Of a stretch of 64,000 nucleotides of DNA, positions 22,844 through 33,200 are shown one piece after another. This DNA is from Sorex araneus (lineage: Eukaryota > Chordata > Mammalia > Eulipotyphla > Soricidae). A program made the position numbers and the translations under genes. Numbering within the stretch: position 1 is the stretch's first letter; each line of letters opens with the position of its first letter. The DNA lies in NCBI RefSeq assembly GCF_027595985.1, contig NC_073304.1:46665137-46729136 (forward strand). Reading direction: 5' to 3'. The notes under the pieces are model-generated. The model saw only the letters and a program-made list of their open reading frames with translations. It was not told the DNA's origin and made no database searches.

Positions 22844-23425
22844 GGAACAACTTGGTGCCAGAACTGCATAGGAGGAAGAGAACAGTGTGGAACATCTTCA
22901 AGAGCATTGAAGAAGTGGTTAAGAGGATAAAGAACCTCTGGCTCCAGGCACATCTTTTCGACTCCACTGTTCTTCCTGCACTAACATATGCCTCAGAGAC
23001 CTGGGCCCTACGAAAACTGGATGAGAATGCTATTCAGGTATCCCAAAGAGGAATCAAAAGAGCTATCCTTGGAGTATCATGTTTCACTCAAGTGAAGAGA
23101 AGTGAGAGAAGGAATCCGAAGTTCTGACCTCCGTCAACGGTCAAGAATTAGGGACACGTAATGCGATTCAGAGACGACCACTGGGCTAGAGCTGTTACCG
23201 ACTGGATTCCATTGGATGTCAAAAGACCACGTGGCCACCCACCGACAAGATGATGAGACTTCTTTGTCAAAACCCTGAATGAACGGTTTGAGGCTCTTCC
23301 TGTTCCCGGAGCGAGCAGATATCATTGGGCTAAACTAGCATGAGACAGGAATGAATGGAGACGTTACTGGCACCTGCTCGAGCAAATTGATGATCAATGG
23401 GATGACAAGTGAAGTGATACAAGTG
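22844..23425 (+). pseudogene. RTE C-terminal region and 3' tail
   Basis: Frame 1 to 23127 reads ..HLFDSTVLPALTYASETWALRK.., a well-known RTE C-terminal motif, and then breaks up by frameshifts near 23110 and stops. The last 65 bases (from about 23352, aatggagacgttactgg..) are the 3' tail shared with SINE-R, ending in AAGTGA-like repeats. Confidence 0.85.
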
Positions 23426-23437
23426 ATTGCTGGGTGT

Positions 23438-23480
23438 GACCCAAAAAGCAATAATAATTACAGTAATAATAATAAACCAT
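23438..23480 (+). mobile_element. SINE-A copy, 3' part (continues 20804-20947)
   Basis: Resumes 'gacccaaaaagcaataat' after the second copy of the RTE target duplication, followed by a TAATAA-rich tail. Confidence 0.85.
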
Positions 23481-23849
23481 CATCAAAATATCACCAAATA
23501 ATAAATGTATTTTAAATAATCAGAAGAATGAATTAATTTATTACATATTTCTATATTACTTCTGCTCTCCTAGTTTGATTGTAATTGGGCCTCCTCTATT
23601 GTTCTGTCTTTAGGTAGTCTTTAGAATACTTACGGTCTTTCATTCTGACATTATAATTCTATTCCTCTTAGAAACTCAAAAGTAGGTTTTCTGTGTTCTT
23701 TTTTTCTGTAGGTTTAAAGATACCTTTAGTCTCTGAATGTTTCATTACAGGGTCTCTAATTATAGTGCCTGGAATTCAGTAGATATCTAATGAACATTCA
23801 ATTGAATGTTCCTTGCCTCAGCTTAGTTTTTAATCTCTACACCAAAAGC

Positions 23850-24190
23850 ACCTGCTACAATCTGATTATTTGTGTCCCTGTCTTCCAATTCATATACTGA
23901 AATTCTAATCACCAAGTGATAGTGTTTTTGTAATAAATAACCACCTTTGCGAGGTATTAGACTATGAGGATCCTTGTAAAAGAGACCTTGAAGAGTTCCG
24001 TTGCCCCTTCCTACATGTGAAGAGCCAGTGAAAAGATGACTAATGAACCAGGAATCTCTTACTGTACCAGGAATCTCTCACTAAACACCAAATATGCTGG
24101 CATGATCTTGAACTTCCCAGACTTCAGCAATGTGAAAACAAATAAATGTGGGAATATGTTTGTGGCTAACATACATCCAATTTGTGGTAA
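23850..24190 (+). mobile_element. MLT1-type MaLR LTR relic
   Basis: The order of motifs follows the ancient mammalian MLT1 LTR: 'tttgtgtccc', 'aattcatatactgaaattct', 'gtaaaagagacc', 'gccccttcctacatgtga', then the 'cttgaacttcccagacttc' and 'gtgaaaacaaataaa' end. Heavily diverged. Confidence 0.8.
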
Positions 24191-24595
24191 TAGCCTACAC
24201 AATGAAATTCTACTTTCATGAAACTGGATAAATATTTTTCAAAGAAAAATAAAAATGAAACCTGAAATGTAGTATCCAGTTTATCATATGATAGATACAT
24301 CATATAACCAATCATAATTTGGACAAAGTAATTTTAATGTAGATTTGGGATACAGACTCAAAATAAATCATAAGTCATTGGCAACTCCTAATATTTTCAT
24401 AAAATAAATACAAGTAAAAATGAGTAAGAACAGTCTTTAAAGGTAAAAATGAACAAGGACTGTTCAAGCCCGTGTTCTCTTTTGAACATGTATCTTGCTT
24501 GCTGTCTGTTTCTTTGCTATGTTCTCTCTTGAACACACTTCTTCTCTTTCTCTCATCTTGCCTCTAAGTATATTTCAATAATTAAAAATAAATAT
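24191..24595. other. No recognisable feature
   Basis: AT-rich intergenic DNA with a short pyrimidine-rich stretch near 24535-24560. Confidence 0.5.
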
Positions 24596-24611
24596 AAAAA
24601 AGAACTGCCTT

Positions 24612-24790
24612 GGGGGCTGGAGCGATAGCACAGCGGGTAGGGCGTTTGCCTTGCACGCGGCCGACCCGGGTTCGATTCCCAGCATCCCATATGGTCCCCT
24701 GAGCACTGCCAGGGGTAATTCCTGAGTGCAGAGCCAGGATTAACCCCTGTGCATTGCCAGGTGTGACCCAAAAGCAAAAAAAAAAAAAAA
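24612..24790 (+). mobile_element. SINE-A copy, consensus-like (young)
   Basis: The best-preserved copy in the window: intact A-box and B-box regions (B box GGTTCGATTCC, 24670-24680), CpGs kept in the head, and a pure A tail of about 17. The duplication aaaagaactgcctt occurs on both sides (24598-24611, about 24790-24803). Confidence 0.96.
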
Positions 24791-24809
24791 AAAGAACTGC
24801 CTTGCTTCA

Positions 24810-25885
24810 CTATTAGATCTCCTGAAATTCTTTTCTATGAAAGAAAGGTAACAAACCCACAACGCCTGTGTCAAGGTTAGGACAGATCTGACATACATCA
24901 GTCATTTCCCTGACCACTGGTGGCTGATGTGGGTCGAGCAGAGAAGCAGAAAAACTCTTTTCTTGAGTCAATCTCTATTACTCTCTACTTTACTGAGTTA
25001 GGGACAACAGAATGAAACCCATTTTCCCATGGGCTAACTGATAAAAATAAAAGTTAAATTCTTTCTTCATATTTCTGATCACAAAACATCATCTAACTTC
25101 TACATAAAGACCTACATTAAAAAATTAATAAAGGAAGAGGAGAAGGATAAGATAATACAAAATTGCATCATGTAACTTTGGAGACATCAAAAAGGGAAGA
25201 TGGCTATTGCTGCTAGATAGTCCCTTCCACCTGTCTAGTGTGGAAAGGAGCCTGGCCAAATGCGTAGATGAGCTGCTCAGTCTTTCAGGGAAAAAAATAG
25301 CTGGCTTCATATATTTTTCTCTCTCACTCCAATTATAGTTTCTTCAGGCATGATTCCACATGCACCTAGTTCTTGAAGCAATACAGGTCCACAAATGCCA
25401 TAAGTTTGAAGCAATCATACTTACGTAGCTTATGTAAAGAAGGTTCACTCTTGGGTAATTAACATGCAACAGAGTATCTTACACAGAACCAAGAAATCTC
25501 AGTGGTCAATTGAAACCAATAATGATGTAGAGAGGTGAGGAGTTACTTAGAACTATTCCAACAGGTAAGGGATTGGAACAGAGGAACTTTTTCCCCCTTG
25601 AATCAGAATTAGATAACCGAAATAGATGCTCTAGAAAGCAAAATGAACACAGTATCAGGAAGAATAATCAGATAAGAATGCCTATTAAATATATAGATAT
25701 ATATGTGCTTTATTTAGTGTTGCTCAGGGACTCAGGGTTGGGTTGGGTAACCATGTGGTACAAAGGAAGGCCTTGTTCATGCTAGACATATACTCCACTT
25801 GAACCATAACCCTGGTCCCAGTGGTAGTTTTTTCAAAGCATTCAGAGAGAGTGACTTCATAGACCCTGATGTGATAAAACTAAAT
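24810..25885. other. No recognisable feature
   Basis: Intergenic DNA. The open frames at 25125-25310 and 25573-25785 resemble no family known to me. Confidence 0.5.
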
Positions 25886-26030
25886 AATGAGCTGGAGAAA
25901 TAGTACAGCAGGTAACACTTGACTTTCACACAGTTGGCGCAGGTTTGATCTCTGGCACCACGTGTACCACCAAGAGTAATCTTTGAGCTCAGACCCACGT
26001 GTAAGCCCTGAGACTCGCTGGATACAGTCC
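25886..26030 (+). mobile_element. Old tRNA-derived SINE
   Basis: Diverged head (gagctggagaaatagtacag) and body ending near a TA-rich simple repeat (26030-26060). Confidence 0.7.
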
Positions 26031-26039
26031 TAATATATA

Positions 26040-26744
26040 TATATATATGCATATATATAAAGATTAACAAGAAAATAAGTACATACAATCAAGTAAGCAT
26101 CATATATTCCAATATCTTTGACTCTCAGTCTGGGTCTAACTATGGTGGTTCTCTTCTAGCGTCAGTCCACTCCCAAGAGTCAGAAGGACAGAAGGAATCC
26201 CAGCTCCCACAAGTACTGATTAATATTTCCCCTCAGCAAGGTCTAGACTCTAGATAAATAGAGAGCAAGGTCAGGAAAGAATCTGAGGCTCCCTTCTTCC
26301 AACTGGTCTGTGGATTCTTTTTCATCCTTAGGGATCAACATTTTACAAGCATGCTACCTAAGAGTGTGGCTTTATGCAAGTTTCTAAGAGGCTAATAATC
26401 TTTTCAATATAATCTGATAGGCAACATTTAAACACTGGAAATATTCTTTCAATAAAGGACAGGAAGTAAATTTTATATAGGGGATAATATTAATAGGAAT
26501 TGTACTGTGCATAATTAGTTAAAACTTGACTGATGAGATTGCGACACATGTAAGTCAGCAAGAAACCAAAAGGAGGGTCTGTAGGAAAAGTGTAATGACT
26601 TAAGAGTATCTACCTTGCAAATGTGTGGTCATGAGTTCAAACCCTGAGTGTCCTTTATGTGTCAGGTGTCATTCAGTCGGCTATTTGAGCCTGGCAACCC
26701 TGCTGTCTCTAAGGCCTGGATCACCAAGAAAAGATATGAAGGGG
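26040..26744. other. Intergenic, possible old SINE near 26560-26690
   Basis: Mostly featureless. 'gacttaagagtatctacctt' to 'gagttcaaaccctgag' near 26598-26650 looks like a decayed tRNA-SINE head but is too degraded to call firmly. Confidence 0.35.
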
Positions 26745-26900
26745 TGAGGGACAAAGAGATAGTATGGTGTTTGACTTGCATGCGGCTGACCAGAGTTCAA
26801 TTCCTGGCATCCCATATGGTCTTCCAGCACCTCCAAGAGCAATTCCTGAGTGCAGAGCTGGGTGTGGCAGAAAACAAACAAAACAACAACAACAATAAAA
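26745..26900 (+). mobile_element. Old SINE-A relative
   Basis: Head 'agggacaaagagatagtatg', 'cttgcatgcggctgaccag', 'cccatatggtctt' body and an A/C-rich tail. Confidence 0.78.
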
Positions 26901-26929
26901 ACTAAAAGAAATCTAAAAGGATCAAGTTT

Positions 26930-27175
26930 TTTTTATTTCATTTTATTTTGGACCTCTAATCAGTGCTTTGGAGATCTGAGGGGGTCACTTGCAGCATCTG
27001 TTGACCATGCCATTCAGTTGATGTTAGAGTTTAAGGATGTGGTGCTACTCAGTCCTATGGGATGAGAGCACCAGTGAGGTTTGGGGGAATATGTGGAACA
27101 GGATATAGAACCAGGATGAGGCTGTGCAAGGCATGTGCTCTACACCCTGTAATATCTACCCAGTCTCTAAGATAT
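26930..27175 (-). mobile_element. Old tRNA-derived SINE, antisense
   Basis: The right end resembles the antisense tRNA-like head (..tgtgcaaggcatgtgctcta..). Heavily diverged, with unclear limits. Confidence 0.4.
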
Positions 27176-27879
27176 TGCAAATGTTGTATTACTTTTCATT
27201 TAAAATCTCCCATTAAAGTACTTAGTTCTTCCCATGTTGCTATTATGGGGGTGTAGCAAATGGAATCAAAGTTCACACCCAATATAATATTCTTTAATTT
27301 TCATAGAAAGACTGAAGAAACTGAAAAGCAGTACTCAGAAAGCTATGAAATGGGAATGAGGGCTCTGAACTTAGCTACTTTGAGTAGCTAACTGTTTTGT
27401 GCTGTTGTGAAGGCTGTTCACTGCACGGGACTATCTAGCTACAAAGGAGCAGGAATTCAGACAGAGATCTGCTTACCAAGCTTTGAATATAGCATTGCTT
27501 ATATCTACCCACAGGAAGAAATGCTTTTTTAAATGCTCCCCATTCCCAATACCTATAAAAGCATTATGCAAACTAGAGATGGTTCTGCTTTAAATAATGA
27601 CTTAATATCTGACAGGTTAGAGAGAGAAGCATGAAAATTAACTGATTTGATTCCACCACAGGAGGATTAAAATAATGAAGTCTGGTCTTGAATTCAAGAA
27701 CACTTTTCCTGTGTAGTGATAACATAGGGTAATGGCCATATAAAATTAAAATTGTGTGGTGTAAAAGAATTCAACCTAATCCCTCAAAGTGAATTTACAG
27801 AACTGGAGATGCATAAGGAACAAGCAGAAAATTTGACAAGGGATTCCATTGATGAAAAGCACTTGAGAGGCCTGTGGCC

Positions 27880-27985
27880 CAGTAGATTTACAGCTGAAAC
27901 CAAATGGAGAAGTGATTTGCCTAATGTTAGTGGCAAAACTGAATTCGGACCCATTTTCTGGTTTTCCGTCTTAACTGTCACAATT
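27880..27985 (-). repeat. MIR relic, antisense
   Basis: 'gaagtgatttgcctaatgt' and 'ggcaaaactgaattcggacc' follow the antisense MIR core (..aagtgacttgcccaaggtc.. / ..cagagccgggattcgaacc..). An ancient repeat close to the DDHD1 promoter. Confidence 0.55.
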
Positions 27986-28510
27986 GCCACGTTCCACCAC
28001 CATAATAAAAATTGGCTGTGTGCCCCATTGTGGGAGATGGTGGGACACAGACTAGGTCTCCCACAAGAGCCCGCCCACGGAGGTGAAAAAGCAGGAATTA
28101 AATACTGAAAAACAAGCCACAATTAAGAGGGGCCGTATGAAGGAAGTGGACGCGCCAGAAGCAGGTGGTAGGGAAGGTTCAGGTGACCCACGCGGCAGGG
28201 CAGGCGGGGCTAACGCTACATAATCAATGTCAGCCGGCTAACGACGTGGTTTAGGCCTTTGCAGTTTAAGACCCAGAGTGCACAGACGTAAAACTAAGCC
28301 TCTTTCCCTCTGGGTTCTGAACCGCCTTGCGAACAACAACGAGGAAGGCGGCCGCTTATTCCGCGGGAGAAATTGGGGGCGCGAGCGTACACGCGCGGCG
28401 CCTGCGGAGACGCGCTTCCGGGGCGGGGCGCGCGGGCTTCGGGGCGGAGCCTACAGGCTGAGGGGGCGTGGCCCGGAGGCCGAGCGCCGCCTACGTGGGG
28501 CTGCGTGACA

Positions 28511-28612
28511 ATGGGCGGGTCGCGGGACGCCGCTGCGGCGGCCGCGAGCCCCGGGGGAGGCGGAGCCGCCGCCACTCTCCGCCGCAACCCAGGTCGGGAT
28601 TTGAAAGATTAA
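28511..28612 (+). other. Upstream ORF 1 in DDHD1 leader (33 codons)
   Basis: This ATG has A at -3 and G at +4, a strong Kozak context, and reads 33 alanine/glycine-rich codons to a stop at 28610-28612. It is in a different frame from DDHD1 (212 nt upstream of its ATG). It matters only if transcription starts upstream of 28511, which is plausible because the GC boxes lie at 28415-28471. The peptide itself looks like translated CpG-island sequence and probably has no function; any role would be in limiting ribosome access to the main start. Confidence 0.4.
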
Positions 28613-28651
28613 AAACTCGGGCTGGGGAAAAAAAAAGGGCGGCGGCGTTGA

Positions 28652-28726
28652 ATGTGTGGCGGAAGCGCCGGGGGCCACGGCTCGGCTCTGGGCCGGGCAG
28701 CCGGCGGCGGCATCTGCAGACCATGA
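28652..28726 (+). other. Upstream ORF 2 whose stop overlaps the DDHD1 start (ATGA)
   Basis: The ATG at 28652 opens 24 codons with no internal stop and ends at TGA 28724-28726, which overlaps the DDHD1 ATG (28723-28725) as ATGA. Its context has T at -3 and T at +4 (ttgaATGt), so it is weak and leaky scanning should dominate. The overlap arrangement resembles termination-reinitiation junctions and would let ribosomes that use the uORF restart on DDHD1. The geometry is read directly from sequence; use in vivo is inference. Confidence 0.4.
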
Positions 28727-29560
28727 ATTACCCGGGCCTGGGCTCTCCGCGGAGCCCGGAGCGTAACGGCCGCGGCGCGGCCGCCTGGGAGCTCGATTCC
28801 GAGGCGGAGCCGGGTTACGGCGGCACCGGCGTCTGCTCCTTCGAGCACTTGCCCGACGACGAGCCGGACGACGAGCAGCTCCTGACGCTGGCTCTGCTGC
28901 GCGGGGAGCCCGGGCTGCACTTGGCGCCGGGCGCCGAGGACCACCACCACCTGACCCTGGACCCGTGTCTTAGCGACGAGAACTATGACTTCAGCTCGGC
29001 CGAGTCGGGCTCGTCATTGCGCTACTACAGCGAGGGCGAGAGCGGCGGCGGCGGCGGTGGCAGCAGCTCCTCGTCGCTGCTGCAGCAGCCGCAGCCGCCG
29101 CTGGACCCGTCGAACTCGGGGGGCGGCGGGGGCGCGGGCGGGGGCTCGGGCGAGAGGAAGCGCACGCGGCCGGCCGGCGCGCCCGCCCGGCACCGCTACG
29201 AGGTAGTGACGGAGCTGGGCCCGGAGGAGGTGCGCTGGTTCTACAAGGAGGACAAGAAGACCTGGAAGCCGTTCATCGGCTACGACTCCCTCCGCATCGA
29301 GCTCGCCTTCCGCAGCCTGCCGCAGGCCCCGGGCGGCCAGCCCCGGGGGGCCGAGGACGCCGCCGACCGCGAGCATGGCAGCGAAGCGGTGCCCCCCGCC
29401 GAGGTCGCGGCCGAGGACCGTGTCCGCGGCGGGTACCGGAGCGCGGCGGGGCCCGCAGCCGAGACGGAGCTGCCGGGGAGCGTGGAGCGGGTGTGCGTGC
29501 GCGGCGGACTCTACGAGGTGGATGTGATCCAAGAGGAGTGCTACCCGGTGTACTGGAACC
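28723..29560 (+). CDS. DDHD1: DDHD1 coding exon 1 (phospholipase A1, N-terminal 279 codons)
   Basis: DDHD1 is an intracellular phospholipase A1 that prefers phosphatidic acid. It acts on cytosolic and organelle membranes, has been linked to mitochondrial shape, and recessive human mutations cause hereditary spastic paraplegia SPG28. The ATG at 28723 has A at -3 and begins MNYPG, as in the human protein. Residues about 84-107 (SDENYDFSSAESGSSL..) and about 157-196 (RHRYEVVTELGPEEVRWFYK..) match the family closely, the latter being the start of the WWE-like N-terminal region. Residues about 257-279 (CVRGGLYEVDV..) match again. Between the conserved blocks are lineage-variable Gly, Ser and Gln/Pro runs (about 108-145) and a poorly conserved stretch (about 197-256). 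The reading frame stays open upstream but has no in-frame ATG after the last stop that would give a better start. The exon ends in phase 1 at AACC|GTGAGT (donor 29561). The lipase GXSXG motif and DDHD domain are encoded by later exons outside the window. Confidence 0.97.
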
Positions 29561-30114
29561 GTGAGTAGCGGGCCGGGGGAGAGGGAGGGGGGCGGGGGCG
29601 GGGCGGCGGGGAGGGGAGGGCGCCGGGGGTGCCTGCGGCTGGCGGGGAGCGTCTGCAGGTGAAGGGGCTTGGTGCTTGGTGACCGGCGCCAGGGCCGAGG
29701 GGTCGGGAGCCCGGGGGTGCTGGAGGCGACCCCGCAGCTGAAGCCCAGCCCCGAAGGGTTTCCTCGTGGGCTCCCACCCGCGTCTTGGTCCTCGACCTGG
29801 GCAAGTCTCGGATTCGCTCTCCTCCAACCCGATGCTGCCGCAGGATTTCCAGAGCGGCCGGGCCTCGGGAGTGGGAATAGATTTCTTTTTTCTTTTTTTT
29901 TTGTTTTTGCTGGAGGTTCTGAGCGAGAATCAACAGTTCGCTTATGGAGTCGAGAAAAGAAAATGAGTCCCAGGCGGGAGAGGCAGAGAGGAGCGCGGTG
30001 GGGGCCCGCCGCTCTCGCCCCCCTCTCTGCGGAATAAGCGTTTTCGTCCCCAAGGTCCTTGTTTACACCTATTGAGTTGGGTCCTGTAACCTTGAAAAAA
30101 AAAAAAGGCAAGGC

Positions 30115-30225
30115 CTTGTGCTTCCCATCTGTGAAATTGAGGCAGTTGTACATCTCTCAAGGCTGATGGTGGAGACTAAATGAGGTGACAGATGTGCCTC
30201 AAGGGCTTGGAAACTCTTGCTCGTC
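30115..30225 (+). repeat. MIR 3' relic in intron 1
   Basis: 'cccatctgtgaaattgagg', 'gactaaatgaggtgacag' and 'agggcttggaaac' match the order of the MIR 3' half (..catctgtaaaatggg.., ..attaaatgag.., ..gcgcttagaac..). Confidence 0.6.
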
Positions 30226-33200
30226 ACAAACGTGAGAGAAGTGTTTACAGTGAGCCCAACTTGGCAACCCCATAGTTGGGTTTGTAATTAAATTAGAGAG
30301 AGGAAGGAGGAAGGCGATCATAAATGTCTGCCATTCCGTGGAGCAAATGTTAGATGTCCTGTATAGCACTTTGTAATTACAAGTTATTGATCACCAATAA
30401 TTTGTAATAATCGTTGGGAGGTGTATTTTTTATGAGACGGATGCCCTAACTCAAATGTCTTTGCCAACTGACTCCCAGTCTTAGGTCCTTAGTACCTCTT
30501 ACAACATACTGCTTGGTATTAATTGTAAATATTGATGACTTAGCTTTCTTTCTGTATATTAACATTTTATGGGCAGAGTCCATCACTTTTTATCTTTGTA
30601 CTCTCGACGGACCTAGTGCAATAGATAAAATTAATCAAATGAATCAAAATAAACCTAATAATAGGTATTGAATTACGTCTGTGCTTCTGATAGTATCAAA
30701 ACATTCCCATGAAGCATGAGTCACTAAGATAGCAATATACTGTGTATTAAATCTCCAAATAAACTAAACACAACCCAAATTTTAATTTCTTACTGTACTT
30801 CACAATAGCATTTAAGCCATTTCCTGTTATTTTTCAAAACTAGATTTGTGTGGAATAAGTTCACATCCTTTTGATTTTAAGTACTCTAAAGATCAGGTAT
30901 ATTTGTATTCACTTATTTATCCAGCTTTCACTTTTTAATAAGTATTTATTAGTAAGACCTTCTCTTAAGTAAATAGAAATGGTGAATTAAGGTAGATAAA
31001 AGAAAAGTTCTTACCCTTTAGGGCCTTTTCATTCACTCTACAAATCACCTAGACATCACTATTATATATATATATATTTTTTTCTTTAAAAGCACTAAAG
31101 ACTTACTGGAGCTACGAAGTTGGATAAAATCAGGGCATTTAAAGATAGGGAACTAGAAATCAAGAAATTACTCAACCATTAAGTCAACTGAAGTATTTTC
31201 ACCTGGAATAATGTTTTCTTTTGATTTGTGATAAAATAGTTTAGCTGTTTACAAACTTAGTTTCACATATGCAATTCTATAGTTGAACTAAATTAATACT
31301 TTATAGAGAGTTGGGCTTTAAAGAAGAAAGGATTCAAAGAATAAGGGATAAACTAATAGGCTTACTGAAATTAATGAACTTTGCAGAATGTATTGAAGTA
31401 GTTCATAGTCTAATGATAGAATACTCTGCAGTGTCCAAAGAGCATCTGACCAACTTATGGGTAAGGGAATTAGGAAAGCTTTTTTAGGTATATTGTTATA
31501 AGACGGAGTCTCAAAGGATGAATTGAATCAGGTATGTGGCAAGAGGTGGGGCATTTTGGCTAATGCAGAATATGTACAAGAACAGAGAAACATTGAACCT
31601 GTGGGATACTTTGGGAAATGAGGGCTATACCTGCAGGATTAAAACAGATGGTATGTTTGGGTTTTGACCACCAGCCACAGTGATGGTTGGTTGACCAAGT
31701 ATTGGAGGACACTAGAAAGGAACACCTGCCTCAAATGACACACCTTGGAGAGTAACCGGAAAGGGAGGGAACAAGGCAGGGTGGCTGTGCACTGCAGAGG
31801 AGTTTGGCCTTTATCCTTTGAGTAATGGAGAACCAAACAATGAAGAACCAAACTTAGTGACAAGACAAAGGTTGAAACAGAGTTGGAAAATATCATTAGA
31901 ATGTATCAAAATCAAGAAACCAAATGTTAGTGTCTTAAATCAAGATTAACTAAAAGTTAACCTAAAGAGAAACCTAAATTTAGCATCACATCTTCTGTCT
32001 TACTGCAGAATGCAGAGTGAATAGACCACTTATAATTTAATTTTTAACTAGCATAACCGCAGCATCCATTTGCATTTTTCAAATAGTTTTCTGCAAAAGA
32101 CAGTTCTTGAGAGAATTCAAGGTACATTAAAAGCCTTCATGTATGAGCTACAATGAAAATGAAGCAGTACTTTTTTGTCCATAATTACTACCACTTGCAA
32201 AATACCATGTGACTTTGCTTCCATTGGTTCCTAAAGTCCCCGCGTATTATATACGTTTTCACATCTCAGAATTCCATCCCAACATGGTCTTTTAAGTTTT
32301 TCAACTTTTGTTCAAATGTGAGGGCTCATGTGATACTTTGCCGTTTTTGACCTTTCTTCCATTTTTCTCTTTTAACCTTCCTAGAAACTTTTTGAATAGT
32401 GATGATAAAAGACTAAGGGGGGGGGGGAATCCAATGAAGTCCTACTTAGAATGATGGTAAGATTCCAGTGGCCATTGAGACTTTGACCTAATTGAGTCCT
32501 CTGCATCTGGGCAATAGGCCAAGAGAGCTATGCATAGTCTAAAAGAAAGGTGTTAATTTATATTTACTCTTCCTTTTGCATTCTTATTAGCAGGTAAGAT
32601 TTGAACCATTTTAGGCATGAATCAGAAGGGGAACAATTTGTCTTCTGTCAATGGGAAGCCAATATTATATATTCAGAAAGAACTGTTATAGGATACAATT
32701 TTATTGTCTGTTTAGATATTTTTCCTACTGCATATGGACATTTTAGATAAAAACTTGATCATTGCTGAGTAATGGCTAAGTGAACTCCCTTGTCCAATGT
32801 TCTTCCAAAATTGCTTGTAGCAACCTAAGATATTTGTTTTAAGGATAATTATACAGATCATGTTTAGAACAGTGGTTGGCCAAAGTACTATTTCTATGTA
32901 GATTTCAGAAAACAGTATAATGTAGAAGCTTATGTGAAGATTAATTAGGCCTATACCTCATCAGAGGTGAAAAAGTATAAGATAGCAAACCAACTAGTTA
33001 TAGTGATGGGAAGGCATATGACACATAAAGATATCTGTTGAGTGTAGAAGCCTCATCGCAATTCTGATGGTAGTGATTTCTCCATTGTGCTCTAAGGAGT
33101 ATGTAGCTAATAAAATTATTTAATTTACTAATTATTCACATGAAGGTAGTTTCCAGAAGTCATTAAAAATAGGCTTTAATTTTCTTCCTCTCCTGTCACT

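Larger units (their letters stand above)
21056..23425 (+). mobile_element. RTE-clade LINE copy, nematode type (RTE-1-like), 5'-truncated
   Basis: The copy is flanked, together with the 20960-21055 fragment, by attgctgggtgt duplications at 20948-20959 and 23426-23437. It encodes the end of an APE endonuclease, a linker, an RTE reverse transcriptase with FADD (22625-22636), and the C-terminal region. It ends not in poly(A) but in short AAGTGA-type repeats, an RTE hallmark. The protein wording is the hookworm-type RTE that I know from parasitic nematode genomes, not BovB and not L1. Stops and frameshifts show the copy is dead. Confidence 0.9.
28130..29760 (+). promoter_or_regulatory. DDHD1: CpG island and promoter region of DDHD1
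   Basis: GC content and CpG density rise sharply from about 28130, stay high through coding exon 1 and fall off about 200 bases into intron 1, in an otherwise AT-rich, CpG-poor window. Visible sites include an ETS-type CTTCCGG at 28415-28421 running straight into a GC box (GGGGCGGGGC, 28420-28429), a second GC-box-like site near 28440 and a GGGGGCGTGG Sp/KLF-like site at 28462-28471. No TATA box is evident. This is the usual housekeeping type of promoter with dispersed initiation. The transcription start itself cannot be fixed from sequence alone, so the 5' UTR length is unknown. Confidence 0.85.

Noticed and set aside
24612-24680. SINE head as a functional tRNA gene
   Set aside because: A- and B-box motifs are present, but no tRNA cloverleaf with paired acceptor arm forms and the unit recurs dozens of times with body and tail.
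28468-28722. N-terminal extension of DDHD1 by 85 codons
   Set aside because: The frame is open, but the first codon at 28468 is GTG and there is no in-frame ATG before 28723; the ATG at 28723 has A at -3 and matches the human start.
29014-30153. 379-codon minus-strand open frame across DDHD1 exon 1, plus other long frames at 28294-29827
   Set aside because: GC-rich island sequence is poor in stops on all frames. The frame is Pro/Arg/Ala-rich, has no family resemblance and is exactly complementary to a well-supported exon.
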